In this document: positions 11,642-20,346 of the stretch, piece by piece
Numbering within the stretch: position 1 is the stretch's first letter
Layout: each line of letters opens with the position of its first letter
Assembly (NCBI RefSeq): GCF_000687555.1
Contig: NZ_JHWJ01000017.1
Span: 51,961-115,960, forward strand
DNA: 64,000 nt
Direction of reading: 5' to 3'
Source: [Clostridium] aerotolerans DSM 5434
GTDB taxonomy: Bacteria; Bacillota; Clostridia; Lachnospirales; Lachnospiraceae
The notes under the pieces: generated by a model
Told to the model about the DNA's origin: nothing
The model's input: only the letters and a program-made list of their open reading frames with translations
Database searches by the model: none
Program-made: the position numbers and the translations under genes

Positions 11642-11667
11642 CGCCATGTTCCTTTTTCTTACAGGGA

Positions 11668-12198
11668 TCAGTGAATGTTTTCCACCATATCCTTGATTAC
11701 GTCAGTATCAACACCGGTTGTCTCTGGTTGGAAGGAGATGGAGTAAGAATAATCCCCATCAGTCCATGTGGCTACATTTACTTTTCCGTTGCTTCCTTTT
11801 GTTTCAACCGTAACGCCGTTAATAGTGATGCTCTGATTTTCCGGGTAGTTGTTATAATCCCCGCTGATATCTTCCTTTCCTACTGCTTTTCGAATTAATA
11901 ATTCATCATCCCCATTTTCATAAAAGACCTGAATCAACTTATCCTTAATGGCCTGAATTAGTTTTATGGAATAGCCTTCAGGCAGATTCTTGGGCAAACT
12001 CATGGTAAACCCTGCCAGCTTTTCAGCTTCTTCCATGGTATTACAGTCAATTAAAGGGCTTGGCATACCAATATTTTCACTGATAACAGCCTTGTCATTT
12101 TCTTGGGTGGTAGATTCTTGGGCATTAGGAGCCTTTTTGCAGGCAGTGAAAGACAGGACGATAGCTGTACTTAAAAAGATAATCATAATTTTTTTCAT
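11668..12198 (-). CDS. Lipoprotein with DUF4367-like domain, sigma-operon leader gene
   Basis: The protein has 176 residues. The N-terminus 'MKKIMIIFLSTAIVLSFTACKK' is a lipoprotein signal, with the lipobox cysteine at about residue 20. The mature part carries a domain like that on the outer face of the neighbouring anti-sigma protein, including 'SGDYNNY' and the ending 'DVIKDMVENI'. The start is set by the signal peptide and by GAAAGGA upstream; the longer frame to 12318 has no ribosome site. It lies 75 bases before the sigma gene and is probably cotranscribed with it. A role as an accessory sensor competing with or modulating the anti-sigma factor is inference. Confidence 0.75.
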   Translation of the reverse strand: MKKIMIIFLSTAIVLSFTACKKAPNAQESTTQENDKAVISENIGMPSPLIDCNTMEEAEKLAGFTMSLPKNLPEGYSIKLIQAIKDKLIQVFYENGDDELLIRKAVGKEDISGDYNNYPENQSITINGVTVETKGSNGKVNVATWTDGDYSYSISFQPETTGVDTDVIKDMVENIH

Positions 12199-12627
12199 AA
12201 TAACATTCCTTTCTCTGTAGAGGCATTTAAAACTTGTAGAAACAGTTGGTTCTGTATGGGATACAAATGAGACATATATTATGTTGCAAAAAAATATAAA
12301 ATCTTTAAAATAATTCATTTAAAGCTTTATATCCATTATAATTGATTCCATTATTAGTATGTACTTTTTCTTCTTAAGTATATTTTTTATGTATCATCAT
12401 TCTTTTATTACATTTCAGAAAATACATGCAATGAAAAACCGGATAGAAGATTATTTTGTTTCTTCAGAGGGTAGCTTGTGAATACTGTGGAACTTCCATA
12501 TCTTATACATAAATTTATACAATTATAAGGATCGTCCCGTTTGAGATAACTTTTTTTATTTCAAATAAACGAACCATGGAAGAAAAGAAGGAATAGAATA
12601 AACCAAAAGATATAGAGAATTGATATT
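12199..12627. other. AT-rich divergent intergenic region
   Basis: This stretch separates the minus-strand sigma operon from the plus-strand hydrolase. I see AT-rich sequence but no promoter on either strand that I would defend, no repeat and no ORF. A GCAACATA box on the minus strand near 12285 could be an ECF-type -35 element, but this is weak. Confidence 0.4.
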
Positions 12628-13446
12628 ATGGGATATTATGTTACGGTACAAGACAATGTGAATATTTACGTAGAAGATTTAAACCCGGACTGCAAGGATA
12701 CTATCTTGTTCCTTCATGGCTGGCCGGGAAGTCATAAACTGTTCGAGTATCAGTTTAATGTGTTGCCAAGCATGGGATTTCGGTGTATAGGAATAGATAC
12801 CAGAGGGTTCGGAGATTCGGATAAACCGTTTTGCGGATACGATTACAACCGTCTGGCAGATGACGTGAAATGTGTCATTGATGCTCTGGGACTTAAGGAT
12901 ATTACATTATTGGGACACTCCACAGGAGGTGCCATAGCCATACGCTATATGGCAAGACATAACCAGTACGGTGTTTCCAGGCTGGTTTTGGCAGCAGCAG
13001 CGGCTCCCAGCCTGATCAAACGTCCTGATTTTCCTTATGGAGCGGATAAGGAAACGATCTTAAATATGATTCAGGAAACTTATGAGGATCGTCCTAACAT
13101 GCTCAACAGCTTTGGTAACCTTTTCTTTTTCAAGCTGGTTACCTATCCATTTTCTCAGTGGTTCTTTCAGCTTGGCCTACAGGCCGCGGGATGGGCTACG
13201 GCAGCCATTGAAAAGACCTGGATTGAGGAAGTTCTGTTTCAGGATTTAAATGAAATCACGGTTCCTACCTTAATCATTCATGGAATTCATGATAAGGTGG
13301 TTCCCTTTGAATTAGGTGAGATTCAAAATCAGTGTATTAAAAGTTCCACTTTACTGCCTTTTGAGTTCAGTGGTCATGCATCTTTTTATGATCAGAAGGA
13401 TGAATTCAATAAGGTTCTTGCAGATTTCGCAAAAGGAAAATGTTAA
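12628..13446 (+). CDS. Alpha/beta-fold hydrolase
   Basis: The protein has 272 residues. The oxyanion-hole motif is 'LFLHGWPGS' (about residues 27-35), and the nucleophile elbow is GHSTGG (Ser near residue 97). The likely acid is the Asp in 'IIHGIHDKVVP', and the catalytic His is in 'FSGHASFYDQ' near the C-terminus. The order and length match haloperoxidase/epoxide-hydrolase-like esterases. There is no signal peptide, so it is cytoplasmic. The ribosome site before the ATG is weak (AGAGAA). The substrate cannot be predicted. It is monocistronic, ending in a strong terminator. Confidence 0.88.
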   Translation: MGYYVTVQDNVNIYVEDLNPDCKDTILFLHGWPGSHKLFEYQFNVLPSMGFRCIGIDTRGFGDSDKPFCGYDYNRLADDVKCVIDALGLKDITLLGHSTGGAIAIRYMARHNQYGVSRLVLAAAAAPSLIKRPDFPYGADKETILNMIQETYEDRPNMLNSFGNLFFFKLVTYPFSQWFFQLGLQAAGWATAAIEKTWIEEVLFQDLNEITVPTLIIHGIHDKVVPFELGEIQNQCIKSSTLLPFEFSGHASFYDQKDEFNKVLADFAKGKC

Positions 13447-13455
13447 GAATATAGA

Positions 13456-13494
13456 AAAAGCAAAGGGGCAGTGGGGGTGCTCCTTTGCTTTTTT
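13456..13494 (+). terminator. Rho-independent terminator
   Basis: AAAAGCAAAGGGGCA pairs with TGCTCCTTTGCTTTT, and a run of T follows. It may also serve the convergent minus-strand gene ending at 13500. Confidence 0.85.
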
Positions 13495-13499
13495 ACGTG

Positions 13500-14729
13500 T
13501 TATAGATGTGATAAAATATCATAATCTTCTGAGCTTATGGTAAACCATTGGCGAATGAGTGCTATGCCTCGCTCCGTATCGGCATTTGCAGAGACGATAT
13601 GAAAACAGTTCTGTTCTACATAGCAACGGAAGCTTTCTTTTGGTATCTCTGCAGCAAAAGCTTCCTGCTCTGCGTCTCTCCAGACGCGGCTGAAAGGCTT
13701 TTCCATGGTAAGACGGTAAATCATGTCCTCGTGCTCCAGAATTCTTATCTGGCAGCCGTATTCCGCCTGTTTGTCCTTTAAAAGGGTTAAGAGATCAGGG
13801 TCCATAAAAACATATTGCTCCCTCCGTGGAAGGCGGCCTTTCTTGATGGATAGAACGTGTGAACCACCGGCAAAAATACCACCGGAAAGCAGGGGGAAAA
13901 GAAAGTTAAAATTCCTGGCTGCTTCCTTATAAGGCTGAGAGGTAATGAGATAAAGAGGCGCTGACTCCTTAAGCTCCTTAAGCTTTAAAAGATAGCTGGA
14001 ATCTTCCTCTTCGAACTGGGAAACTGGAATCTCATCCCCTGGTATAAAAAAGGCTCGAATCCGTTTCGGAATCCGAAACAAAGGAAATTTTCCAAAAATC
14101 TCACATGGTTCCTCATTCGTCTCCATACCTTGTTCCTGAAAGCGCTGCTCAAAATTTTTTGAGCCTTCCACTTTAAAATAGGGATCAATGGAGCGAAAGG
14201 AGAGTTCTTCCTCCTGGGAATAGGTGATTCCAAATTCCTCTAAGGATTCAATGAATACATGGATTTCCATGGACAGGCGGCTTCGAAGCTGGCGGATCGC
14301 TTCCAGGCTTTCAGGGTCACCAGGTGTGCCTACAGAGAATGAAATATTTTCTTTTATCAGTCTCTGGCATTGCTGCAGAAATTTTGTCAGGGTTATCTTT
14401 TCCGGATAGAACATGGCGCAGAGCCTGAGCTTTTCTCTGTGCCCTCCGGAGGCATCAAAGGCTTTTAAGCTTTTGGTAATAGAACAGGTAAGATCCCAGC
14501 AGGTGCCCACCGCCTCTATGGCTTCCAGATTGCTGATGCGCCCCATGCCGTTCCAGTAGTAAGGCTTTAAAAGAGCCTGACTGTCTGGAAGTATAAATAA
14601 AGCTTTGGGACATTCTTCCTTTGTCTTGTAGATTAAGCCGACTAAAAACTCCAGAAACTGCTTTTCATCTTCTTCCAGTCCTGTTTCAGCTATATTAGAC
14701 CCCTTGAAAAACGTGATTTCAGCATTCAT
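13500..14729 (-). CDS. Unrecognised 409-aa protein
   Basis: I do not recognise this family. The ATG at 14729 follows a strong AGGAGGAGG about eleven bases upstream; a GTG at 14741 overlaps that site and is unlikely. There is no signal peptide or membrane segment. The central part ('EKITLTKFLQQCQRLIKENISFSVGTPGD' then 'LEAIRQLRSRLSMEIHVFIES') alternates strands and helices as a TIM barrel would. A later segment ('ESAPLYLITSQPYKEAARNFNFLFPLLSGGIFAGGS') is reminiscent of a nucleotide- or phospho-handling Rossmann-like fold. The CxxxCxxC motif of radical SAM enzymes is absent. It is a single gene with its own promoter region. Confidence 0.6.
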   Translation of the reverse strand: MNAEITFFKGSNIAETGLEEDEKQFLEFLVGLIYKTKEECPKALFILPDSQALLKPYYWNGMGRISNLEAIEAVGTCWDLTCSITKSLKAFDASGGHREKLRLCAMFYPEKITLTKFLQQCQRLIKENISFSVGTPGDPESLEAIRQLRSRLSMEIHVFIESLEEFGITYSQEEELSFRSIDPYFKVEGSKNFEQRFQEQGMETNEEPCEIFGKFPLFRIPKRIRAFFIPGDEIPVSQFEEEDSSYLLKLKELKESAPLYLITSQPYKEAARNFNFLFPLLSGGIFAGGSHVLSIKKGRLPRREQYVFMDPDLLTLLKDKQAEYGCQIRILEHEDMIYRLTMEKPFSRVWRDAEQEAFAAEIPKESFRCYVEQNCFHIVSANADTERGIALIRQWFTISSEDYDILSHL

Positions 14730-15031
14730 GATATTCGGCACCTCCTCCTAGTGTTGGCTTCAAAACAGATTTTGAGGTAAATCCGAATGTGGAATGCTCT
14801 TTGCTGCATTGTGGATAAGCTTCTTCAAATGTGGTATAACAGTGCATAACTAAAAAAACTCCTTGTCTTACGAAAATAGGTTGAAAAACTAGTATAAAGA
14901 GCTGGGAGACTTCAAGAGACCATTTGGTAACATTTATACCCTTTTATTACATAATGATAGCATATTAAGTAACGGATTCCTAGAGAAAAAATGAAAACAT
15001 CTTAAGCTTATGCATAAATTTAGCCTTAAAG
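14730..15031. other. Divergent intergenic region, no gene seen
   Basis: AT-rich spacer between the unrecognised minus-strand gene and the secreted protein gene. Apart from the promoter listed at 15032-15060, I see no ORF, repeat or RNA-like structure. Confidence 0.5.
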
Positions 15032-15060
15032 TTTCCAAATTTTCCAAAATGAGCTATAAT
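15032..15060 (+). promoter_or_regulatory. Promoter of secreted cell-wall-binding protein
   Basis: TTTCCA (15032-15037), a 17-base spacer and TATAAT (15055-15060), 41 bases before the ATG. The -10 is perfect and the -35 is weak. Confidence 0.55.
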
Positions 15061-15101
15061 AGAAGCAGTATGATTACGAGTTAAGAAAGAAGAGGATATT
15101 T

Positions 15102-16055
15102 ATGAACGGTAAAAAGTTGTTATCAGCAGTTCTTGCTGCAGTTTTGGCGTCAGGCCTATGTTCTATGCCTGCTATGGCAGCTTCCAGAAAGAAAATTATG
15201 GAAGTAAAAATGACGGTAACAGCCCAGATTAAGCCCGGGGACTCCATTTCTAAACAGGAGGCGGAGGTCACCGTGAACAATAGCCGGGTAGGCGTTGGAG
15301 ACTTAGAGTTCATCAATGATGGATTTCAGTGGTACGAGGGAGACGTACCCAAGATGGAGGTCAAGCTTTATGCAGACGAAGGCTATTATTTTGCCACAGA
15401 TGAAAAAGGCATTCTTGTAACCGGCGGTACCTATGTAAAGCAGAGGAGGGAAGATTTAAGCCGTACTCTTACGGTAACCATTGACCTTCCAAAGGTGGGG
15501 GAGTATTCCCAGACCATTACAAGCGCAGAGTGGGGGAACGGCAATCTTGCCTCCTGGTCAAAGACAGGGGGAACAGAGAGCTATGAAGTAAATCTCTACC
15601 GGGATGGGAAAAGCGTCAGTGATACCGTCAACATAAAAGGGAACAGCGTTGATTTCACCTATGCCATGGGAAAACCGGGCACTTATACGTATCAGGTACG
15701 TCCGGTAAGTGATATTAGTCCAGAGCAAAAGGGAGAATGGGTGGAGTCCTCCTCTAAATATATTGATTCAGCGACTGCGGAGAAAAACTATAATGCTTCG
15801 GGTGCCCATGGTGACTGGAGTCAGAATCAGAATGGCTGGTGGTTCACCTATGATACCGGCGGTTATCCGGTGAATCAGTGGGAACGGATCAATGGAGCGT
15901 GGTACTATTTCAACGAAAAAGGATACATGGCTACCGGTTGGATATCCTGGAAAGGAAAGCAGTATTACTGTGATCCTAAAAGTGGAGCCATGGTAACCAG
16001 TACAACCACGCCTGACGGCGCTAAAGTGGGATCTGACGGGGCGAGAATTTCTTAA
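15102..16055 (+). CDS. Secreted protein with C-terminal choline-binding-like repeats
   Basis: The protein has 317 residues. A classical signal peptide ('MNGKKLLSAVLAAVLASGLCSMPAMA', cleavage near residue 27) is followed by a beta-rich domain (about 30-220) that includes a fibronectin-III-like stretch ('GTESYEVNLYRDGKSVSDTV'). The C-terminus has two to three CW_binding_1-like units rich in Trp, Tyr and Gly ('NGWWFTYDTGGYPVNQW', 'GAWYYFNEKGYMATGWI'). Such repeats bind choline or other wall polymers. The ribosome site AGAGGA precedes the ATG. Function beyond wall binding is unknown. Confidence 0.85.
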   Translation: MNGKKLLSAVLAAVLASGLCSMPAMAASRKKIMEVKMTVTAQIKPGDSISKQEAEVTVNNSRVGVGDLEFINDGFQWYEGDVPKMEVKLYADEGYYFATDEKGILVTGGTYVKQRREDLSRTLTVTIDLPKVGEYSQTITSAEWGNGNLASWSKTGGTESYEVNLYRDGKSVSDTVNIKGNSVDFTYAMGKPGTYTYQVRPVSDISPEQKGEWVESSSKYIDSATAEKNYNASGAHGDWSQNQNGWWFTYDTGGYPVNQWERINGAWYYFNEKGYMATGWISWKGKQYYCDPKSGAMVTSTTTPDGAKVGSDGARIS

Positions 16056-16068
16056 GATTTGATTGAAA

Positions 16069-16105
16069 CAAGAAGGGGCTGCATAAATTGCAGTCCGTCT
16101 TTTTG
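16069..16105 (+). terminator. Rho-independent terminator
   Basis: GGGCTGCA/TGCAGTCC stem followed by CTTTTT, 14 bases after the stop of the secreted protein. Confidence 0.75.
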
Positions 16106-16189
16106 ACTGATAAGGAACTGGTGTTCCTCTGAAAAATACTTGTAGGATGAATGATTCTATCATATAATAGCACGAAGGAGCAGATGGGA

Positions 16190-17296
16190 ATGACAGAAAA
16201 GATGGCAGGAAAATTTTACAAACGTGTGCTTCTGGCTGTAATCATAATGATCAGCTTAATGATGACTGGCTGTGCCGGAATAGAGGTTTCTACCGGACCG
16301 GACAAAAGCGTTACAAAGGGGCAGCAAAGCGGCTCAGATTTAAAGGTACATTTTATTGATGTAGGCCAGGGTGATAGCGCTCTCATTGAGAAAGACGGTC
16401 ACTATATGCTGATTGATGCAGGAGAGCGGGACCAGGGACAGACGGTAGTTTCCTACTTAAAGGATCAGGGAGTAGAAAAGCTGGATTACGTCATTGGAAC
16501 GCACCCTCACTCCGATCATATCGGTGGGTTAGAGACGGTGATCCGCGCCTTTCCAGTTGAAAAGATAATTATGCCGGAAAAAGCTCATACCACCAAACTG
16601 TACGAACATTTACTCAATACCATTGAAGAGAAAAAACTAAAAATCACTCTCCCAAAACCAGGAGCGGTTTATGAATTAGGAGGAGCTTCTTTTCAGATAC
16701 TTGGGCCTGACAGGGATTATGGAGATGATTTAAATAACTGGTCTGTGGGAATCCGTCTTGATTACGGCTCAAACAGCTTTGTTCTTTGCGGCGATGCAGA
16801 AAAAGGTGCGGAGGAAGATATGATGGCTAATGGTCTTTCTCTGAAAGCGGATGTGCTAAAGCTTTCCCACCATGGCAGCTCCACTTCTTCATCAGGTCCG
16901 TTTCTGGACCGGGTGAACCCGGAATATGCAGTAATTTCCTGCGGAAAAAACAATGATTACGGTCATCCTCATAAAGAAACCCTGGAAGCCTTAAAAAAAC
17001 GAAATATTAAAGCTTTCAGAACGGATCAGTCAGGAACCATAGTTGCGGTCAGTGATGGATCAAAGATTACGTTTCCGGGGCAGAATATAAAGAATGAGAA
17101 CGTTTCCCATACAGAGAATGAAAAAAACGCTTCCCAGACAGGGGAGTACGTGATAAATACCAATACAAAGAAATTTCATCTCCCAGACTGCAGTCTGGCA
17201 GCTTCCATAAAAGCAGAAAACAAAAAGACAATGGAAGGAACAAGGGATGAACTGATCCAAATGGGCTATGAGCCCTGTAAAAGCTGTAAGCCTTAG
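16190..17296 (+). CDS. ComEC-like metallo-beta-lactamase-fold lipoprotein
   Basis: The protein has 368 residues. Start 16190 is chosen because AAGGAG lies nine bases upstream; the ATG at 16184 is only three bases from it. The N-terminus is a lipoprotein signal ending in 'MMTGCAG'. The catalytic domain has the 'DVGQGDSALIE' opening, the metal motif HPHSDHIGG and the 'LSHHGSSTSSS' box, as in the C-terminal domain of ComEC (Rec2), but there is no ComEC channel. The last 50 residues ('KKFHLPDCS' ending in 'YEPCKSCKP') resemble the Cys-containing tail found on secreted nucleases. An extracellular nuclease or phosphodiesterase role is plausible. It is followed 26 bases later by a DUF3006-like gene. 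Confidence 0.87.
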   Translation: MTEKMAGKFYKRVLLAVIIMISLMMTGCAGIEVSTGPDKSVTKGQQSGSDLKVHFIDVGQGDSALIEKDGHYMLIDAGERDQGQTVVSYLKDQGVEKLDYVIGTHPHSDHIGGLETVIRAFPVEKIIMPEKAHTTKLYEHLLNTIEEKKLKITLPKPGAVYELGGASFQILGPDRDYGDDLNNWSVGIRLDYGSNSFVLCGDAEKGAEEDMMANGLSLKADVLKLSHHGSSTSSSGPFLDRVNPEYAVISCGKNNDYGHPHKETLEALKKRNIKAFRTDQSGTIVAVSDGSKITFPGQNIKNENVSHTENEKNASQTGEYVINTNTKKFHLPDCSLAASIKAENKKTMEGTRDELIQMGYEPCKSCKP

Positions 17297-17322
17297 TTGT
17301 GGGGGCAGAAAGGGGAATGGCT

Positions 17323-17535
17323 ATGAAATATACCATAGACCGTATTAGCGGCAATATGGCAGTCTGTGAGGACGAGAACGGGGATCTGGTGAAGCTGATA
17401 TCATCGGAGCTTCCCAGTGGGGTAAAAGAAGGCGACATTCTTAAGAAGCAGGACGGAGTCTGGTATAAGGATGAAACGGAAAGCAGTGACCGCAGACAGG
17501 CCATGAAGGAGAAGCTAAACAGACTGATTGAATAA
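17323..17535 (+). CDS. DUF3006-like small protein
   Basis: The protein has 70 residues. The ATG at 17323 has AAAGGGG at proper spacing; upstream in-frame starts (17299, 17317) are less well placed. The pattern 'YTIDRISGNMAVCEDENGDLV' followed by 'LPSGVKEGDILKK' matches DUF3006, a small beta-barrel family often paired with ComEC-type metallo-hydrolases. That pairing is seen here, so the two genes are likely one operon. Function is unknown. Confidence 0.75.
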   Translation: MKYTIDRISGNMAVCEDENGDLVKLISSELPSGVKEGDILKKQDGVWYKDETESSDRRQAMKEKLNRLIE

Positions 17536-17546
17536 AGGACTAAAAT

Positions 17547-18539
17547 ATGAAGAATTATATTGTGCTGGATCTGGAATGGAACCAGAGTGCCGGGGGGAAG
17601 GAAGATACCATAGAGAATTTTCCCTTTGAAATCATAGAAATCGGGGCAGTAAAGCTGAACGAATCTCTGGAAGAAGTAGGGGAATTCAGAAGACTGATAA
17701 AGCCTAAGGTCTATAAGGAGCTTCACGAGAAGATTTTAGAGGTGACTCATATGGATGAGAAGCTTTTGATGGAAGAGGGTATGGACTTTGTAACGGCGTT
17801 TGAAGAATTTGCAGCATGGTGGGGCGAAGGGGCTGTTTTTTGCACCTGGGGTTCCATGGATTTAACAGAGCTGCAAAGAAATCTCACCTATTACGGACTT
17901 ACCAATCCATTTGAAAAGCCTCTGCTTTACTATGATGTACAAAAGCTATACAGCCTGCTCCATGGGGACGGAAAGGACCGCCAGTCTCTTGATATAGCGG
18001 TTTTTGAATCGGGAATGATGGAAGAGAGGCCTTTTCACCGGGCGCTTGATGATGCCCATTATACGGGACGCATCATGCAGAGTATGGATTTTGAAAAGGT
18101 AAAAGAATACTGGTCTACGGACTATTACCGGCTTCCTGATTGTCCGGAAGAAGAGGTATATCTCGTATTTCCGGATTATTCCAAATACATCTCAAGGCCA
18201 TTTCCCACAAAGCTTGATGCCATTGCAGATAAAACAGTTACGGATTTGCTCTGCTGTAAATGCAACCGGATGCTTCGAAAAAAGATCCGGTGGTTTTCCG
18301 TTAACCAGAAATTCTATACGGCTTTAGGATGCTGCCCGGTACATGGAAATGTAAAGGGAAAGATCCGTATGAGACGGAGCGATGATGGTCAGGTCTATGT
18401 GGTAAAAACCATGAAGCTGGTCAGGGAAGACGAGATTGGCGAGATTTACGAAAAAAAAGAAGAAGCAAGAAAAAAACGGGTGGAGAAAACCAAGGTGCGA
18501 AAGCAGAATAAAAAGAAGGGGGCACTGCCCCTCTCTTAG
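17547..18539 (+). CDS. DEDDh 3'-5' exonuclease (DnaQ/KapD-like)
   Basis: The protein has 330 residues. The exonuclease domain spans about residues 1-185. Exo I is 'YIVLDLEWN' (Asp-x-Glu), Exo II lies around 'FCTWGSMDLTEL', and Exo III is 'HRALDDAH' with the general-base His. The remaining ~140 residues contain two Cys pairs ('LLCCKCNRML', 'LGCCPVHG'), suggesting a small metal-binding module, and end in a Lys/Arg-rich tail, which suggests nucleic-acid binding. Substrate, RNA or DNA, is not settled by sequence. It starts 11 bases after the DUF3006-like gene and may be cotranscribed with it. Confidence 0.87.
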   Translation: MKNYIVLDLEWNQSAGGKEDTIENFPFEIIEIGAVKLNESLEEVGEFRRLIKPKVYKELHEKILEVTHMDEKLLMEEGMDFVTAFEEFAAWWGEGAVFCTWGSMDLTELQRNLTYYGLTNPFEKPLLYYDVQKLYSLLHGDGKDRQSLDIAVFESGMMEERPFHRALDDAHYTGRIMQSMDFEKVKEYWSTDYYRLPDCPEEEVYLVFPDYSKYISRPFPTKLDAIADKTVTDLLCCKCNRMLRKKIRWFSVNQKFYTALGCCPVHGNVKGKIRMRRSDDGQVYVVKTMKLVREDEIGEIYEKKEEARKKRVEKTKVRKQNKKKGALPLS

Positions 18540-19246
18540 ATTTCACTTTCCTTCATCCGGTAGCCAACTCCTATTTCTGTGAAGATATATTTGGGTTCTG
18601 CCGGATTGGCTTCGATCTTACGGCGGATATGAGCCATATTCACCCTGAGGATCTGATTGTTATTATCCGCATACGGTCCCCAGATATGGCTGATGATATA
18701 GTCATAGGTCAGAACCTTTCCGGAGTTTTCCGCAAGGAGAGACACCAGCTTGTATTCGATCTGGGTCAAATGAATCTTGTGATCATTTAGCGTAACAAGG
18801 CGTTTTGCGAAGTCAATATACAGGCCCTCACATCGGTAAGGGGTCTGTACCACACAGCCGTCGATTGCCTTTACCGTAGGCTTTCCGTGGCGCAGTGCGG
18901 TGCGGATTCTGGCTAAGAGCTCACTGGTACCAAAGGGCTTAGTAATGTAATCGTCAGCGCCGAAATCAAGAGCTGCTACCTTTTCCTGCTCCTGTGTCCT
19001 TGCAGATATTACGATGATTGGAATGGTAGTCCAGCTTCGTACACTTTTTATAATATCAATGCCATCCAGATCCGGAAGTCCAAGATCCAAAAGGATTACA
19101 TCCGGACAGAGAGAATTGATCAGTGCCAGTCCATCTCTTCCGTTATAAGCAGTACTGACTTTATAATCCTGCCGTTCCAGCGCACTTTCTATAAAGTTGC
19201 ATATGTTCTTTTCATCTTCGATCATGACGATTGTAAACTTACTCAT
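18536..19246 (-). CDS. kdpE: KdpE-like response regulator
   Basis: The protein has 236 residues. A receiver domain (about 1-120) has the acidic pair 'IEDE', the phospho-acceptor Asp in 'ILLDLGLPDLDG' and the Lys in 'DDYITKPF'. An OmpR-type winged helix follows ('LTQIEYKLVSLLAENSGKVLTYD'). Sequence and partner match KdpE. It overlaps the kinase gene by eight bases, so the pair is coupled. No kdpFABC potassium-pump genes are in the window, so its targets here are unknown. Confidence 0.88.
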   Translation of the reverse strand: MSKFTIVMIEDEKNICNFIESALERQDYKVSTAYNGRDGLALINSLCPDVILLDLGLPDLDGIDIIKSVRSWTTIPIIVISARTQEQEKVAALDFGADDYITKPFGTSELLARIRTALRHGKPTVKAIDGCVVQTPYRCEGLYIDFAKRLVTLNDHKIHLTQIEYKLVSLLAENSGKVLTYDYIISHIWGPYADNNNQILRVNMAHIRRKIEANPAEPKYIFTEIGVGYRMKESEI

Positions 19247-20330
19247 AAAAATCCTCCCCTAGTGGTAATGTAAACGTAAATACAGCCCCGTGCTCTTTAT
19301 TGGAAGCAATGATGGTTCCATTATGAGCCGCTACAATGGTTTTGCAGATAGACAAACCGATTCCCATCCCCTTGTGGGAATCATAGCTGTTGTTTGGCAA
19401 AGAAGTATAACCATCAAATAAAGTGGATATCCGATCAGCAGAAAGTCCCACTCCCTGGTCGCTTACTTCAAAGGACGCGTACCCATCCTTGACGGAGACG
19501 ATAAGGCTTATGGTCTCTGTAGAATTGGAATGATAAACTGCATTTTCCAAAAGATTTATAATGACCTGTTCAATCAAGGTGGCATCCATGGGAACCATGA
19601 CAAGCTCATCTGGTATGCTCGCATGGACCGTTGCACCTGGAAGCCTTTTTCGAAACCGCTGGAGCGCTTCCGAAACAACTTCTTCCAATGGCTCCAGATG
19701 CTTTGTCACATGGGCACCCGTATCCCGGATTCTGGTAACACTTAAAAGATTCTCCACCATGTTAAGAAGCCAGTTGGCATCTTCTTTAATATTGGAGACC
19801 AGGTTTGATTTCTCTTCTTCTGGCATACTGCTCTTATTATCCAGATAAGCATTGCTGGCACCAATGATTCCTGTGAGCGGAGTCCTTAAATCATGGGAAA
19901 TGGCTCTTAGAAGATTGGCACGCATGGTTTCCTTTTCCGCTTCCATAAGCAGCTTGTCTCTTTCGCTTAATATCTGGCTCTGCTGCTTTAAATGGGTGGT
20001 GGTGGCGCTTGTTATCGTTGAAATCACCAGCAGTGTAATAAAGGTAATGGAATAACCGATCCCGGAAAACTTAAATTCCATATATGGGTATGTAAATAAG
20101 TAATTCACACAAATGATACTGATAAAAGATGCCGCCAACCCAGGGATATATCCATTGGAGAAGCGGGAGATTAAAACCACTGCCATGATGTAAACCATGC
20201 CTATGTTATTGGTAAACCCGCCGAAAAACATAATCAGGTAGGAGATAACAGTGGCTGTTAAAAGAAAGACCACTGTTATCATAATATTCCGTACCAATTC
20301 TAATTTCGCAGGTCTTTTTAACTGTCTCAT
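19239..20330 (-). CDS. KdpD-like sensor histidine kinase lacking the KdpD/Usp N-terminus
   Basis: The protein has 363 residues from the ATG at 20330, which follows GGAGGGG; longer frames would run into the carboxypeptidase gene. Membrane segments of a DUF4118-type domain occupy about residues 12-110, followed by a dimerisation helix with the phospho-acceptor His ('RAISHDLRTPLTGI') and an ATPase domain with N ('LENAVYHS') and G boxes ('DQGVGLS', 'GMGIGLS'). Full KdpD is near 900 residues and begins with a KdpD domain plus a Usp domain; both are missing here. This short form is known in several Firmicutes. Its signal is not predictable. Confidence 0.85.
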   Translation of the reverse strand: MRQLKRPAKLELVRNIMITVVFLLTATVISYLIMFFGGFTNNIGMVYIMAVVLISRFSNGYIPGLAASFISIICVNYLFTYPYMEFKFSGIGYSITFITLLVISTITSATTTHLKQQSQILSERDKLLMEAEKETMRANLLRAISHDLRTPLTGIIGASNAYLDNKSSMPEEEKSNLVSNIKEDANWLLNMVENLLSVTRIRDTGAHVTKHLEPLEEVVSEALQRFRKRLPGATVHASIPDELVMVPMDATLIEQVIINLLENAVYHSNSTETISLIVSVKDGYASFEVSDQGVGLSADRISTLFDGYTSLPNNSYDSHKGMGIGLSICKTIVAAHNGTIIASNKEHGAVFTFTLPLGEDFYE

Positions 20331-20346
20331 GTCCCCTCCGATCAAA

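Noticed and set aside
11428..11898. Plus-strand 156-aa ORF
   Set aside because: It lies opposite the lipoprotein and sigma genes, has no ribosome site and no recognisable features.
13500..14729. Radical SAM enzyme
   Set aside because: Parts look barrel-like, but no CxxxCxxC cluster motif is present.
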